NCBI GenBank assembly: GCA_021817145.1
Contig: JAKAVV010000007.1
Span: forward strand, 1-64,000
DNA from: a bacterium
Lineage (GTDB): Bacteria > Vulcanimicrobiota > JABDET01
Direction: 5' to 3'
DNA: 64,000 nucleotides
Below, in pieces: positions 51,024-59,827 of the stretch (position 1 is the first letter of the stretch; every line of letters begins with the position of its first letter). The notes beneath the pieces are model-generated. The model was given only the letters and a program-made list of their open reading frames with translations, was not told the DNA's origin and made no database searches. The position numbers and the translations under genes are program-made.

Positions 51024-54011
51024 TTACAGTCTTAATCCTTTTTTGCGGGCCAGAACACCGTCCACCCAGCGTTTTTCTTCCGAGGCTTTCGGGTAAAGCG
51101 CGGAAAGAGCTTGGGCAAGCCGCCAAAAACGAGGATCGCGGCCCATTCCGTCCTGCACCAGGAAGCGCTTCAGGGCTTCACTCCGGCCTGTGGAAAAGAG
51201 AAGCATGGCTTGGTGAATCCGATCTAATACGGTGTTCCCGGGTTTGAAAACCGCCGGACTTTCCCCGCGTTCTTCTATCTCTGATTCTTTTGATTGCTTC
51301 AGGATTTCAGGCATGGCTAGCTGTTCCGCTTTCTTCTTCCGGCGCGGGGATGGTTCCGCATCTTTTGATCCGAAAAGAGAACGGGCACGCTCTTTCACCG
51401 GAAGAAGCCGGGCTTTATCCTTCAGAACCTCTACCACAGATTGGAGATGCTCCAGGTGAACCCCTAACCCTTGCGCAATCTTGCGGGCTGTGTCATATTC
51501 CAGAATCGCCCCGGACAGCTTGGCCGGCTTTCCGTTCCCTTCCTCTGTTTCCTCCTCGGCCTCTTCATCCGGCTCTTCCCCTGCTTCAATCTTTCCATTT
51601 TTGGAGGTGGAAAGGGTCCAAAGCCACATGGCGGTCAAGCGAGCATCCTCCTCAAATCCGGTGGCATCCGCCCCCTCGAAGATCATGCCCAAGGCTTCCT
51701 TTGCCACAACAGCCCACACATGCTCCAGGTATTCCTTTAAAAGAACCTGTTCCCCATTGGCTTTCTCCACTTTTGAATAACGGGAATATATTTCAAGGGC
51801 AGGACCAAGGCAGGCAAAAATGGCATCGGCTCCCACGACCCCCTCTTTGACCAGCCGAGACATCCACTCGCGGATCCGCTTGGGAAGCTGGTCCAGCACC
51901 TCGCGCCAGTCTCCAGTCTCCGCGTTCTCGCCTCGCGGGCGGCAAACGAGATGGACGGAGGAAGCCAGTGCTGCTGATTCTTGAGCTCGGAGTCTCCCGG
52001 GGCGTTCGGTGTCCACGGGCCAGGAGCCGGTGATAGTCCAGCCTGCATCGATCATAGCTTGCAGCATGGCTTCCCAGCCTGCTGTTGTCTTGTGGGCAAA
52101 AACTACCACCCCAATTCCATTGGGAGCCAGGATTCGTCGGCCTTCAGCCATAGCTTTCCCCATCATTGTCTCGAAGTAATTTTTATCTTTTCCCTTAATT
52201 TCGTCTACGATTATCTCATCTTGCTTGGGGGTCAGTTCTTCTTTGAAGAGATCGGGATATAGATCTCCAACCGTGCGTTTCAACCAGACGTAGAAAAAAT
52301 CAGAGAGATCAGCGTAAGGAACCGCGTCGTAATAAGGGGGATCAGTGGCAAGGCATTGTGCAGTCTGGTCAGGGAGCGGGTGCTCGGCGGCTGAAATTAA
52401 CTCAATTCCTACTGCTGGTTTCATTGGACTTGCCGACGAATCAATAACAGATTCAAGCGCCGAAATCCCTGCATCCCAGTTAGCTCCAACTTCATTAAAA
52501 GGGTTGGTTTCCATAAAGTCCCATACGATTGGAAGAGCCTGCCTGCTGAAGGTATTTTTTACCCCGCGCCCACCTGTAACATTCAACACGCACAATGAGG
52601 AACAGAAGTCAGCAAGGCGGCTGACTGCAAGCCCCAAGCACGCTTGGGTTGCATGCACCAAGCCCTTATCAGCACCACTTTCTATTTTTTTTCCGACTTC
52701 ATTTGCGAGTCGGGTCAGTGTGGCCAGCGCCAGGGCTTCGCGCGGCGTGAAGAGATCGCAGAAAAGATTCATCCCATAATTTCGCTGGGAGAATGCTCTG
52801 CCTGCGCCACTTCCACCACCCATCGGAGTTGGTTCATCCGGCACCAGCGACATGGTTCCTTTGTGTTTTTTCTTTCGCTCTTCCAGAGCTCTTGCTGCGC
52901 TTTGCGTTGCTTCTAGATCGCGATCGGTTGGCAACCGATAGGTTCTCAAATCTGTCTGAATATCATCTTCTCTAATTGCGAGCAAGCGCGCATCGTGCGC
53001 CCCGCCGCGCCTGGCTCTCAGTTGAGTTCGCACGCTCGCCACCGGAGTGGTGTATCCGCAAACCGGACAAGTGGCTGAGCCTCGTTTAACTGTGCCTTCT
53101 CGCGCATCCTTTGCATCCGCGTTTTCCACAATTTCAAAATCAATCCGCTTTCTTCTGGGATCAGGAACCATTCGAAGCGCCACGGATCGGCTCCCTTTTC
53201 TCGCCAGCCACAATGATCGCATTAAAGGCACTTCTGTGCCGCATCCCGGCCCTTCGCATTTGATGGTTCGCGCCCAGAGATACGCAATCGGTGTGGCTCC
53301 ATCCGGATCTTTGGGGTAAAATTCAGCCAACTCTTTTTCCGCCTGGTTTCGGATCCACTCTCCCCATTTCCGAACTTCATCCACCAATCGCTTTCCGTAT
53401 TTTGGAACGTGTTCCAAGATGACTTTATTGAGAAGAACGGCGACCGGGTTTAGATCGGATGCAAACGCATCGGCCCCAATTCGAAGCGCTTCCAATGGAA
53501 TCGCGCCTCCGCCAGCAAATGGATCCACCACCAGCGGTCTTGTTCCTGGTTCGCCGCCCAAGGCTTCATGTGCAGCCTGTGTCAAAGCGCGGCTTGTTTC
53601 CAAAAATTCCTTTACCGTGGAATTGTCCCAGTTGGCGAAATCAGCAATGAAGTCCAGCAACGCATCGCGAAGCGTTTCGTTGCCATCGAGTTTTTTTGGA
53701 TTTTTTTGAAGCTCAAAAAATCGTTGCTGACTTTCCCCGCTTAGAAGATGCGTGTATTGCATAGCCCACTTTTGCATCCAGCCTCTCGCAGCTTCACGAA
53801 AGCTTTCCGGGCACTGCTCGTCAGCAGGGTCTGGCCAAAGCGCCGCGCAAAGCACGGCCCGACAGGCCGCCAGGGGTCGCCTTGCCCACCAGATGTGCAG
53901 TGTGGAGATATGCCCGTGCCGAATCGACTTCTCCCGCCGCGCATGCTCGCTGATCCGCCGAATCGGCAAATCCACTTCAATGATGCGTTTGGGATGTTCC
54001 ACACTTCTCAT
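51024..54011 (-). CDS. DUF1156 DNA methyltransferase (adenine-type)
   Basis: 995 residues. The N-terminal DUF1156 block contains [23 protein letters not shown]-binding motif I is VVDPFAGGGAIPLEALRIGA near residue 165; the catalytic motif IV ATDPPYYDAVPYADLSDFF near 555 is DPPY-type, as in N6-adenine or N4-cytosine enzymes. Two Cys pairs (CEGPGCG near 255, CPVCGYTTPV near 315) suggest a zinc module. Such enzymes modify host DNA in DISARM-like systems. The ATG overlaps the DUF4276 stop (ATGA). The G+C of this gene looks higher than that of the window's housekeeping genes. A truncated relative lies at 56826-57227. Confidence 0.9.
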   Translation of the reverse strand: MRSVEHPKRIIEVDLPIRRISEHARREKSIRHGHISTLHIWWARRPLAACRAVLCAALWPDPADEQCPESFREAARGWMQKWAMQYTHLLSGESQQRFFELQKNPKKLDGNETLRDALLDFIADFANWDNSTVKEFLETSRALTQAAHEALGGEPGTRPLVVDPFAGGGAIPLEALRIGADAFASDLNPVAVLLNKVILEHVPKYGKRLVDEVRKWGEWIRNQAEKELAEFYPKDPDGATPIAYLWARTIKCEGPGCGTEVPLMRSLWLARKGSRSVALRMVPDPRRKRIDFEIVENADAKDAREGTVKRGSATCPVCGYTTPVASVRTQLRARRGGAHDARLLAIREDDIQTDLRTYRLPTDRDLEATQSAARALEERKKKHKGTMSLVPDEPTPMGGGSGAGRAFSQRNYGMNLFCDLFTPREALALATLTRLANEVGKKIESGADKGLVHATQACLGLAVSRLADFCSSLCVLNVTGGRGVKNTFSRQALPIVWDFMETNPFNEVGANWDAGISALESVIDSSASPMKPAVGIELISAAEHPLPDQTAQCLATDPPYYDAVPYADLSDFFYVWLKRTVGDLYPDLFKEELTPKQDEIIVDEIKGKDKNYFETMMGKAMAEGRRILAPNGIGVVVFAHKTTAGWEAMLQAMIDAGWTITGSWPVDTERPGRLRAQESAALASSVHLVCRPRGENAETGDWREVLDQLPKRIREWMSRLVKEGVVGADAIFACLGPALEIYSRYSKVEKANGEQVLLKEYLEHVWAVVAKEALGMIFEGADATGFEEDARLTAMWLWTLSTSKNGKIEAGEEPDEEAEEETEEGNGKPAKLSGAILEYDTARKIAQGLGVHLEHLQSVVEVLKDKARLLPVKERARSLFGSKDAEPSPRRKKKAEQLAMPEILKQSKESEIEERGESPAVFKPGNTVLDRIHQAMLLFSTGRSEALKRFLVQDGMGRDPRFWRLAQALSALYPKASEEKRWVDGVLARKKGLRL

Positions 54012-54679
54012 AGTCCCTCTAGTTTTTGAAGCCAGTCAGAAAAATGGCTGCAACTCGTGCGAATCTTGTCCAGCCCTATCCGGGAAGCAATTGCCGTCCC
54101 ATGAAGGGGCTTCCGATATTGGGGATAAACTGATTTAATGCGCCTACTTGGAGCACCGTTTGGAGTGTCGTTGATCTCTTCAGGCGAATTGAAGCTCGCA
54201 CGTATCTGCCTGAAATTGGTTAAAAAATTTTCGCTATTGGGAAGTGTTTGCGCGATGTCATCAGGAGATGAAAAAAGCAATCCTTCGAATTCATGGAGTA
54301 TGAGGAAGGGGATAAATTTTCCTCTCCAATTACTTCCCCCGATATCTTGCAAAATTTCCTGCTGAACAAAGGAAATTTTCTGGTAAGAATTTGTCCCTTG
54401 AGGGGAATTTCTTCCAGGGAAGGTTTGAGGCAAACCGTAATAATCCAACATTGTTGTTACAGCAACAGCGCTGCTATCTCTCAAAAGGCGCTGGATTTCC
54501 TCTCTGACCTTTGGATACGCAGGCAATCCTCCTTTGAAATTTGGCCCAGCCTTGACCACTTTTGTGGTAGCGAGTACAGGTATTGAAAAAATTCCTCTAG
54601 TAGAAAGATGTGGTTGCAAAAGTTGCTTTACAAAGCGCTCCTCGGTTTGCCCCTCCACGTAAATAAGAATTTTTTTCAC
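54008..54679 (-). CDS. DUF4276 protein (TOPRIM-like), partner of ATPase pair C
   Basis: 223 residues from GTG 54679, or 236 from an ATG at 54718 overlapping the ATPase end. It starts KKILIYVEGQTEERFVKQLL, with the TOPRIM-type Glu, then VAVTTMLDYYGLPQTFPGRN and FLILHEFEGLLFSSPDDIAQ with conserved acidic residues, and NGAPSRRIKSVYPQYRKPLH. It is clearly related to the DUF4276 protein of pair A. Coupled on both sides: start near the ATPase stop, stop overlapping the methyltransferase ATG. Confidence 0.82.
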   Translation of the reverse strand: MKKILIYVEGQTEERFVKQLLQPHLSTRGIFSIPVLATTKVVKAGPNFKGGLPAYPKVREEIQRLLRDSSAVAVTTMLDYYGLPQTFPGRNSPQGTNSYQKISFVQQEILQDIGGSNWRGKFIPFLILHEFEGLLFSSPDDIAQTLPNSENFLTNFRQIRASFNSPEEINDTPNGAPSRRIKSVYPQYRKPLHGTAIASRIGLDKIRTSCSHFSDWLQKLEGL

Positions 54680-54684
54680 GGATG

Positions 54685-55770
54685 CTATGGTCTCCCCCCT
54701 AGCAGGTTTTTCTCCCATAAATCTCCTAGTCCGTAATCGTCTATCCAGTCTTTCATCTCTCCTTCCCTAAGCCTCCGGAAACTAGACTGCCCTTCAAGTC
54801 GATCCACTATGATGATGTCTTCCGGCTGAAGTTGGTTAATAAGTGGCACGGATTGTGTGGAAACGATAACCTGCGTTTTTTCTGCCGCGCTTTTCAACAT
54901 CTCGGCAAGCACCGTTATGGCGTAAGGATGGAGGCCAAGCTCTGGTTCGTCGATGACAATTGTGGAAGGAGGGTTGGGCTGGAGTAAAAGCGTGGATAAG
55001 CAGATGAAACGCAGGGTGCCATCAGACAGGTGATGCGCGGTGAATGGATAGTCCGAACCTTTTTCCCGCCACTCTAAACGTATCTCGTCAGGATTCAAGG
55101 GATTGGGGCGTAACACGAAATCATCGAAGAAAGGTGCCACTTGCTGAATGGTATCGCGAATCAAATTGTAACTCTGGTCGAATTTCCTCTCCAGGAAAAA
55201 TAGGAACGCCGCAAGATTGGAGGCATCCGGCCTCAAATAAAAGTTATCGTTGATGGCCCACTGTTGCTTCATTTTTGCGCTTTCACTTGTGTCGTGAAAA
55301 TGGTATACATGCCAACTCATAATGGCACTTAGCACGTGCTCTGCTACCTTTCCAGGACGCTGCTTAGCCTGTTCACGCAGCTTCGACTCACGGTGCGCCA
55401 AACCCAATTCCTCCTCGTAGGGCTTGTTATACTCATACCCTTGAAAGTAACATGTCTCATGTGTAAAAACAAAGCCTCCGTCCTGGCTTGGCATCAGGAC
55501 GCAGGCGTATCCATTTTGTCCGAACCAGAGACTAAGCTCTATTTCTGGTGTTGTTCTTTGCCCGAAATACAGGAAAGCGTCTGCACCACCCTTTTTTTGT
55601 ACAAATGATTGCAGGCGCTTCTCGACTATTTCGTTTAGAAGCTCGAACAGGGTGACAAAATTAGATTTTCCCGCTCCGTTTGCGCCAATTAAAACATTAA
55701 GCGAATGGAGCTCAAGCTCTAGCTTTCGGATTGACTTGAAGCCCTTCAGAAAAATGCGATCAAGCTTCAT
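54685..55770 (-). CDS. AAA-family ATPase (OLD/RecF-like), pair C
   Basis: 361 residues. KLDRIFLKGFKSIRKLELEL, Walker A GANGAGKSNFVTLFELLNE, signature HHLSDGTLRFICLSTLLLQP, Walker B STIVIDEPELGLHPYAITVL, H-loop VIVSTQSVPLINQL. The C-terminal end DYGLGDLWEKNLLGGRP resembles the end of the pair A ATPase (YTLDEVWRLGRMGGRS), so pairs A and C belong to one subfamily. It lies inside the defence operon between the two DUF1156 sequences. Confidence 0.87.
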   Translation of the reverse strand: MKLDRIFLKGFKSIRKLELELHSLNVLIGANGAGKSNFVTLFELLNEIVEKRLQSFVQKKGGADAFLYFGQRTTPEIELSLWFGQNGYACVLMPSQDGGFVFTHETCYFQGYEYNKPYEEELGLAHRESKLREQAKQRPGKVAEHVLSAIMSWHVYHFHDTSESAKMKQQWAINDNFYLRPDASNLAAFLFFLERKFDQSYNLIRDTIQQVAPFFDDFVLRPNPLNPDEIRLEWREKGSDYPFTAHHLSDGTLRFICLSTLLLQPNPPSTIVIDEPELGLHPYAITVLAEMLKSAAEKTQVIVSTQSVPLINQLQPEDIIIVDRLEGQSSFRRLREGEMKDWIDDYGLGDLWEKNLLGGRP

Positions 55771-55773
55771 GAG

Positions 55774-56055
55774 CTAATACTTTTGCGTATCATTTTTAGA
55801 CTCATCAATGTCCCCCTTTTGCACACGAGCCAACTGGGTGGGGCGCTTGACAGCATAAATTCGCTTTTCGCGGCAAATGAGGTAATTTTCTCTGCTGGCT
55901 ACCGCCACGAAAATTTCTCTCTTGCTGCGGCGCTGCTTAAGCGAAACCGCCGCAGCCTTCTCAGGTGAACGTAATTTTTCCCTTGCCAAGGGTTCATCAT
56001 CCCGTAGCGATGCTCCCGGCGTCAGCAACTTCCGCAGTCGTTCGAGATCAACCAC
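55774..56055 (-). CDS. Small uncharacterised protein (93 aa)
   Basis: Not recognised. Basic, with a probable strand-rich C-terminal half (SKREIFVAVASRENYLICRE; IYAVKRPTQLARVQKGD). It starts at GTG 56055, overlapping the SIR2-like remnant's stop by eight bases, and ends four bases before the pair C ATPase. The tight packing suggests it is translated, although it may be a leftover of the truncated gene upstream. Confidence 0.5.
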   Translation of the reverse strand: MVDLERLRKLLTPGASLRDDEPLAREKLRSPEKAAAVSLKQRRSKREIFVAVASRENYLICREKRIYAVKRPTQLARVQKGDIDESKNDTQKY

Positions 56056-56611
56056 TTACGCCCATCTCCCTTTCAATGTATAGGGCGTCCTCAACATAAT
56101 TTCCGATCTCCTCGTCTCTAAGAGACTGACCGATAATAACCAATTTTTTTGCGCTTCTCAATGCTTTCTTAAAGCGCTGATACATGAATTTAAACTCCTC
56201 GGCCAGGCTCAGCTTGCCTAATAGTGGTGGAACGAGAACATCCGCATCTTTGAGTAAAGCAATTGTTTTTTGAGAAGCCTCCAATAAGAAGGTATAAAAC
56301 TCTTCAAGATCTGGTTTCTTGTTTTTTAACTGGAACAGCGCTAAAATATTTTCCAGAAGACTCTCGGGTTTTATCTCCTGAATCTGATTAAATACTTTAC
56401 TGATTTCCTCCCCGCCTCCCTGCTGATATGCGCTTACTTGCTGCGCATACATTTTCTGATACGTCCATCCACTGGCTGATCGAATTCCAGCTTTTTCAAA
56501 AAAATCTTGGGTGGTTGGGAGATTGCAAAGCCCTTTTGAAGCCCCTGAACCGATCAAGAATACAACCTCAGGCGAATGTTTTTCTAAAATTCGCTCAGCG
56601 AATTCTGACAT
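56048..56611 (-). pseudogene. SIR2-like protein remnant, internally deleted
   Basis: 187 codons remain open. The N terminus has the SIR2/NAD-binding glycine loop VVFLIGSGASKGLCNLPTTQ, and the C terminus has KKLVIIGQSLRDEEIGNYVE, typical of the end of the SIR2 fold in defence proteins. The middle part that normally carries the catalytic Asn/His region is missing: the reading passes from a helical linker directly to the C-terminal strand. Defence SIR2 proteins degrade NAD; this one probably cannot. It is followed by overlapping small genes. Confidence 0.55.
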
Positions 56612-56683
56612 GATCTATATATAATTCCTCCATTGTTTAAATCCCTTGCTGCTTTTTCAATAAGTTCATGATAAGTACCATAA

Positions 56684-56800
56684 ATGCCTTCTAAACAATA
56701 TACGCAGCTACAGTTAAAATTTCCCACACTTTATCCCCAGGAAATTCAAATCTTACACACAATTGCTAAACAAGGAAATTTTAATGAATATTGGCATTGA
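56684..56800 (+). other. Short plus-strand frame in the operon break (38 codons)
   Basis: An ATG-initiated frame reading PSKQYTQLQLKFPTLYPQEI then LHTIAKQGNFNEYWH lies opposite the operon, in the 56612-56825 stretch between the SIR2-like remnant and the truncated methyltransferase. It has plausible amino-acid content but no ribosome binding site. It may be a fragment of whatever was inserted or lost here. Otherwise the stretch is A+T-rich with no recognised feature. Confidence 0.2.
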
Positions 56801-56825
56801 TCATGACGATACTATTTTTAAATAC

Positions 56826-57227
56826 AGTGGAGTTGTCCCAGTTGGCAAAATCTGTAATGAAGTCAAGTAACGCGTCGCGAAGCGTTTCGTCGTCATCGAG
56901 TTTCTTGGGATCTTTTTGAAGCTCGAAAAATCGTTGCTGACTTTTTCCGCTTAGAAGATGTGTGTATTGCGTAGTCCACTTTTGCATCCAGCCTCTCGCA
57001 GCTTCACGAAAGCTTTCCGGGCAATGTTCATCAACGGGATCCGTCCGAGCGCGGCGCACAGCACCGCCCGACATGCCGCCAGCGGCCGCCTCGCCCACCA
57101 AATGTGCAGCGTGGAGATATGCCCGTGCCGAATTGATTTCTCCCCGCGCATGTTCGCTAATACGCCGAATCGACAAATCAACCTCAATGAGGCGTTTAGT
57201 AGGATGATCTGTCTGGAAATGTTTCAT
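56826..57227 (-). pseudogene. Truncated, frameshifted DUF1156 methyltransferase start
   Basis: This aligns base by base with the first 130 or so codons of the full DUF1156 gene (53580-54011). It begins [19 protein letters not shown]; two bases are missing after that, and the continuation [20 protein letters not shown] is in another frame; a further single-base loss restores the first frame at [19 protein letters not shown]. Similarity stops abruptly after NWDNSTV. Substitutions are scattered, so the copies diverged before the truncation. Its ATG overlaps the helicase stop (ATGA), showing that a methyltransferase once followed the helicase directly. Confidence 0.85.
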
Positions 57228-59827
57228 CGTTCAGGTAGTGAGGTGAGCAGTTTAGTGGTCAGTATAACCAAAAGTTGCTCGGGAAGGAGAGTCGCTGCCT
57301 CCATTTCTCTGTAGAGAGATTCCAGCACCATTGTTTCACTCTCCTTTGTCCCCATTGCTCGCACACGCTGAAGTATTGCAATGACAGCATCGGCGATTTT
57401 TCGAACTTCCGCTACCTCCACGTAATAGAGATTGTCGGAATACGACTTGGCTTCTCTGTCTATCGTGGTTCGATGATCCGCCAAAATCGTGATGATTTTC
57501 GCGTTCTGCGAGAGCTTGCAATTGTTTTTTACCCAGTCCCCGTGCGTGTTAGCTTGCCTAATGGTTGCTACAGGGATAGGGTTTGTGCGATTCTTTCGGT
57601 CGCTCTTGGCTTCGAAGGCTACCGCGAGCTGATCAACAAGTAGCCAGACGCTATCCGGGGTTGCGTTTCCTCTCGGTTTGCTTGAGTTGAAGCCAAGGTA
57701 ACGGCCGAGCTTCTCTAACCCTCGTTCAAATGGAGCGCTTTCATCATTATTGATGAGTCCTCGAAATTCTTCCATCTCATTGTGAAATCTGGGACCGGAG
57801 AATCCCAACCTCTGAAGCTCGTTTAATATAGAGTCACATATCTGCGGGGCAAATGAAGCTCTTGCAGCTGATTTTTCTGGGGAGGAAATCTCGGCTGAAA
57901 GTGATGAAAACCAGCTTATTGTTTTTGAAATTTTGGAGGCCCTGCCAAAGAGATCTTTTGCTTTGCTTGACATCTCCTCGTTTTTGTATTCTGACATCGC
58001 AAGCCAAGCAGAGCATCCTCCAAGATAGTACCACCATGCGCGGTACCCTTCTGTTTCTTGGCCGGTCAACTGATCTGAGATTTTTGTGGCATTTGCAAGC
58101 GCTGATTGGTAATCCCCTTTCCATAGATCGTACTCGAAATCTACCTCTACCGAGGCTGTCTGCATGAGTGTCTGCGCGAGAGGGTCAGGCTTCTTTGTGA
58201 CTTTGGTTCGTCTCCGAACGATTTCTGGTTCCGCTTCGTTCAGCCATTCGTCGCTTTGATTCCTGAAGGCTTGAAGCAATCCCAGCATTGACTCAAGCGT
58301 ACCCTCGCTGTTTTCTATGCCAAACATTAATTCAGCTTGCAGTTCCGGGTGCAAAGCGGATCTAATTTCGCTCTTTGAGCAGAAGTCCAGGAGGTCTTGC
58401 CCAACCAGTATCACGGCAGAAAAATCCTTTGCCCCCCTACAACAGCGACCAACGCCCTGGGTAAACCGCGTTCGCAGTCTATCCCTGAGTAGCGATGTAG
58501 CTCTGATCCGGGTCAGCAGGAACTTCTCTAGGAGGTTGGCCCCACCCGGCAAGCCTCGCATGACCAGGAGCCTGCATCGATCTCCGGGTAGATCTATTCC
58601 GTCATACCGATTAGCAAGGAGGAGCGCGGCATTGAAGCTTTTTGTAAAGGCATCTAGGGATTCCTCTATTTCGTTCGCCTTAATCACCTTGACATTTTCA
58701 GAAGCGAGTTTTGCCTCGAATTCCATAGCGGACCAGATTGTCGGAACCAAAACCAGTGCTCGATTATACTCTTTTGCGGCTGTAATGGAGAGCTCGTCAC
58801 ATGCGGTGTCACTTGCGGACAGGTTAGGCAGTAAAAAGAAACGGCGCCCTGAGCCTTGTTGATCCCACCCATCTGGAGCGGGTATTCGCTCTATCTTTCT
58901 TACCCCTGTTATTCTTTCTAGTTCGCCTCCTTCTCCAAGTGTAGCGGACATGTAAATGCGTTGTTTGGCATTCGCGAACGGCTGATGTGTCATAGTAGGC
59001 GGGATAATTGGGCGCAGAAGGAGCTCTCGCCAGGAGACAAACAAATGGCACGCATGAAGATTCTTGCTCAGCATGGACCAAGAATAGTACTCTTCCTCGT
59101 GCCTCAGCCGTCCTTCGAGGAGGTCCCTAAATGCGTCAGCATATTTCCAGAAGCGCGGGATGGGTAGAAGCTCAACGTCAGAAAGTTGTTGCGGACTTGG
59201 TTCTTCGGTCAGCAATCCCTCGACAGTACAAGCGTCTAAGCAAGGGGTGATCAGCGCAAGGACGCCTGTGTACAAGTCCTGTTTTTTGCTGCGGACGATG
59301 TCAACAGACCAAAGTTTGGCTATGTAATCTTCTGAGGAATGTGCGTCGTCCAGCACGATTACTTGTGGATCCCTAAAACGAGGATTGGTGTTAAATAAAC
59401 TGCTGTAGGTGGATATGGCAATAGAACTGCCCCGGCCGTACTCATTGATACCGTCGTAGTTTGGCGCAAGTGTCGCTTTAGCCGCGATTCCGTACCCGTC
59501 CGCCTGTTGTTCCACTTGGTGGGCAAGCTGCCGTGTTGGGCAGAGGTAAATCACCCTCTCTTCGAGTGCTTGGCGACGAAATTCTGCCAGCAGTAGGCCG
59601 ATAAGTGTTTTCCCTGTCCCTGTGGGAAATTCGATGGCGACGTCGGGGGATTGTGAATGATTTTTCTGATAGGCTCTAAGTATATCTGCTTGATGGGACC
59701 ATAAGTGTTGGACTTGTGGGTCTTTGACCTTTAGATCCCGAAAGAGGCCCTCGTGGTTGCTTGGCTTGATGGTCTGTGCAGAGCTTGTCTTAAATTTAAC
59801 CTTCGGTTTTTCGTTGACTTCAGCCAT
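57224..59827 (-). CDS. DEAD/DEAH-type helicase (DDAH box)
   Basis: 867-residue superfamily 2 helicase. Walker A IEFPTGTGKTLIGLLLAEF near 75, motif Ia IYLCPTRQLAHQVEQQADG, DDAH box VIVLDDAHSSEDYIAKLW near 160, motif III-type RIYMSATLGEGGELE near 295, and motif VI TQGVGRCCRGAKDFSAVILV near 465. The C-terminal 350 residues are helical with no known domain. The DDAH variant and spacing recall XPD/DinG-like enzymes. The ATG at 59827 (with GGAGGAG upstream) overlaps the SNF2 stop by eight bases. The G+C looks higher than in the SNF2 gene. Confidence 0.88.
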   Translation of the reverse strand: MAEVNEKPKVKFKTSSAQTIKPSNHEGLFRDLKVKDPQVQHLWSHQADILRAYQKNHSQSPDVAIEFPTGTGKTLIGLLLAEFRRQALEERVIYLCPTRQLAHQVEQQADGYGIAAKATLAPNYDGINEYGRGSSIAISTYSSLFNTNPRFRDPQVIVLDDAHSSEDYIAKLWSVDIVRSKKQDLYTGVLALITPCLDACTVEGLLTEEPSPQQLSDVELLPIPRFWKYADAFRDLLEGRLRHEEEYYSWSMLSKNLHACHLFVSWRELLLRPIIPPTMTHQPFANAKQRIYMSATLGEGGELERITGVRKIERIPAPDGWDQQGSGRRFFLLPNLSASDTACDELSITAAKEYNRALVLVPTIWSAMEFEAKLASENVKVIKANEIEESLDAFTKSFNAALLLANRYDGIDLPGDRCRLLVMRGLPGGANLLEKFLLTRIRATSLLRDRLRTRFTQGVGRCCRGAKDFSAVILVGQDLLDFCSKSEIRSALHPELQAELMFGIENSEGTLESMLGLLQAFRNQSDEWLNEAEPEIVRRRTKVTKKPDPLAQTLMQTASVEVDFEYDLWKGDYQSALANATKISDQLTGQETEGYRAWWYYLGGCSAWLAMSEYKNEEMSSKAKDLFGRASKISKTISWFSSLSAEISSPEKSAARASFAPQICDSILNELQRLGFSGPRFHNEMEEFRGLINNDESAPFERGLEKLGRYLGFNSSKPRGNATPDSVWLLVDQLAVAFEAKSDRKNRTNPIPVATIRQANTHGDWVKNNCKLSQNAKIITILADHRTTIDREAKSYSDNLYYVEVAEVRKIADAVIAILQRVRAMGTKESETMVLESLYREMEAATLLPEQLLVILTTKLLTSLPER

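Noticed and set aside
53748-54138. Plus-strand frames opposite the DUF1156 gene start
   Set aside because: Antisense shadows of a G+C-rich gene; the same shadow appears opposite the truncated copy at 56958-57314.
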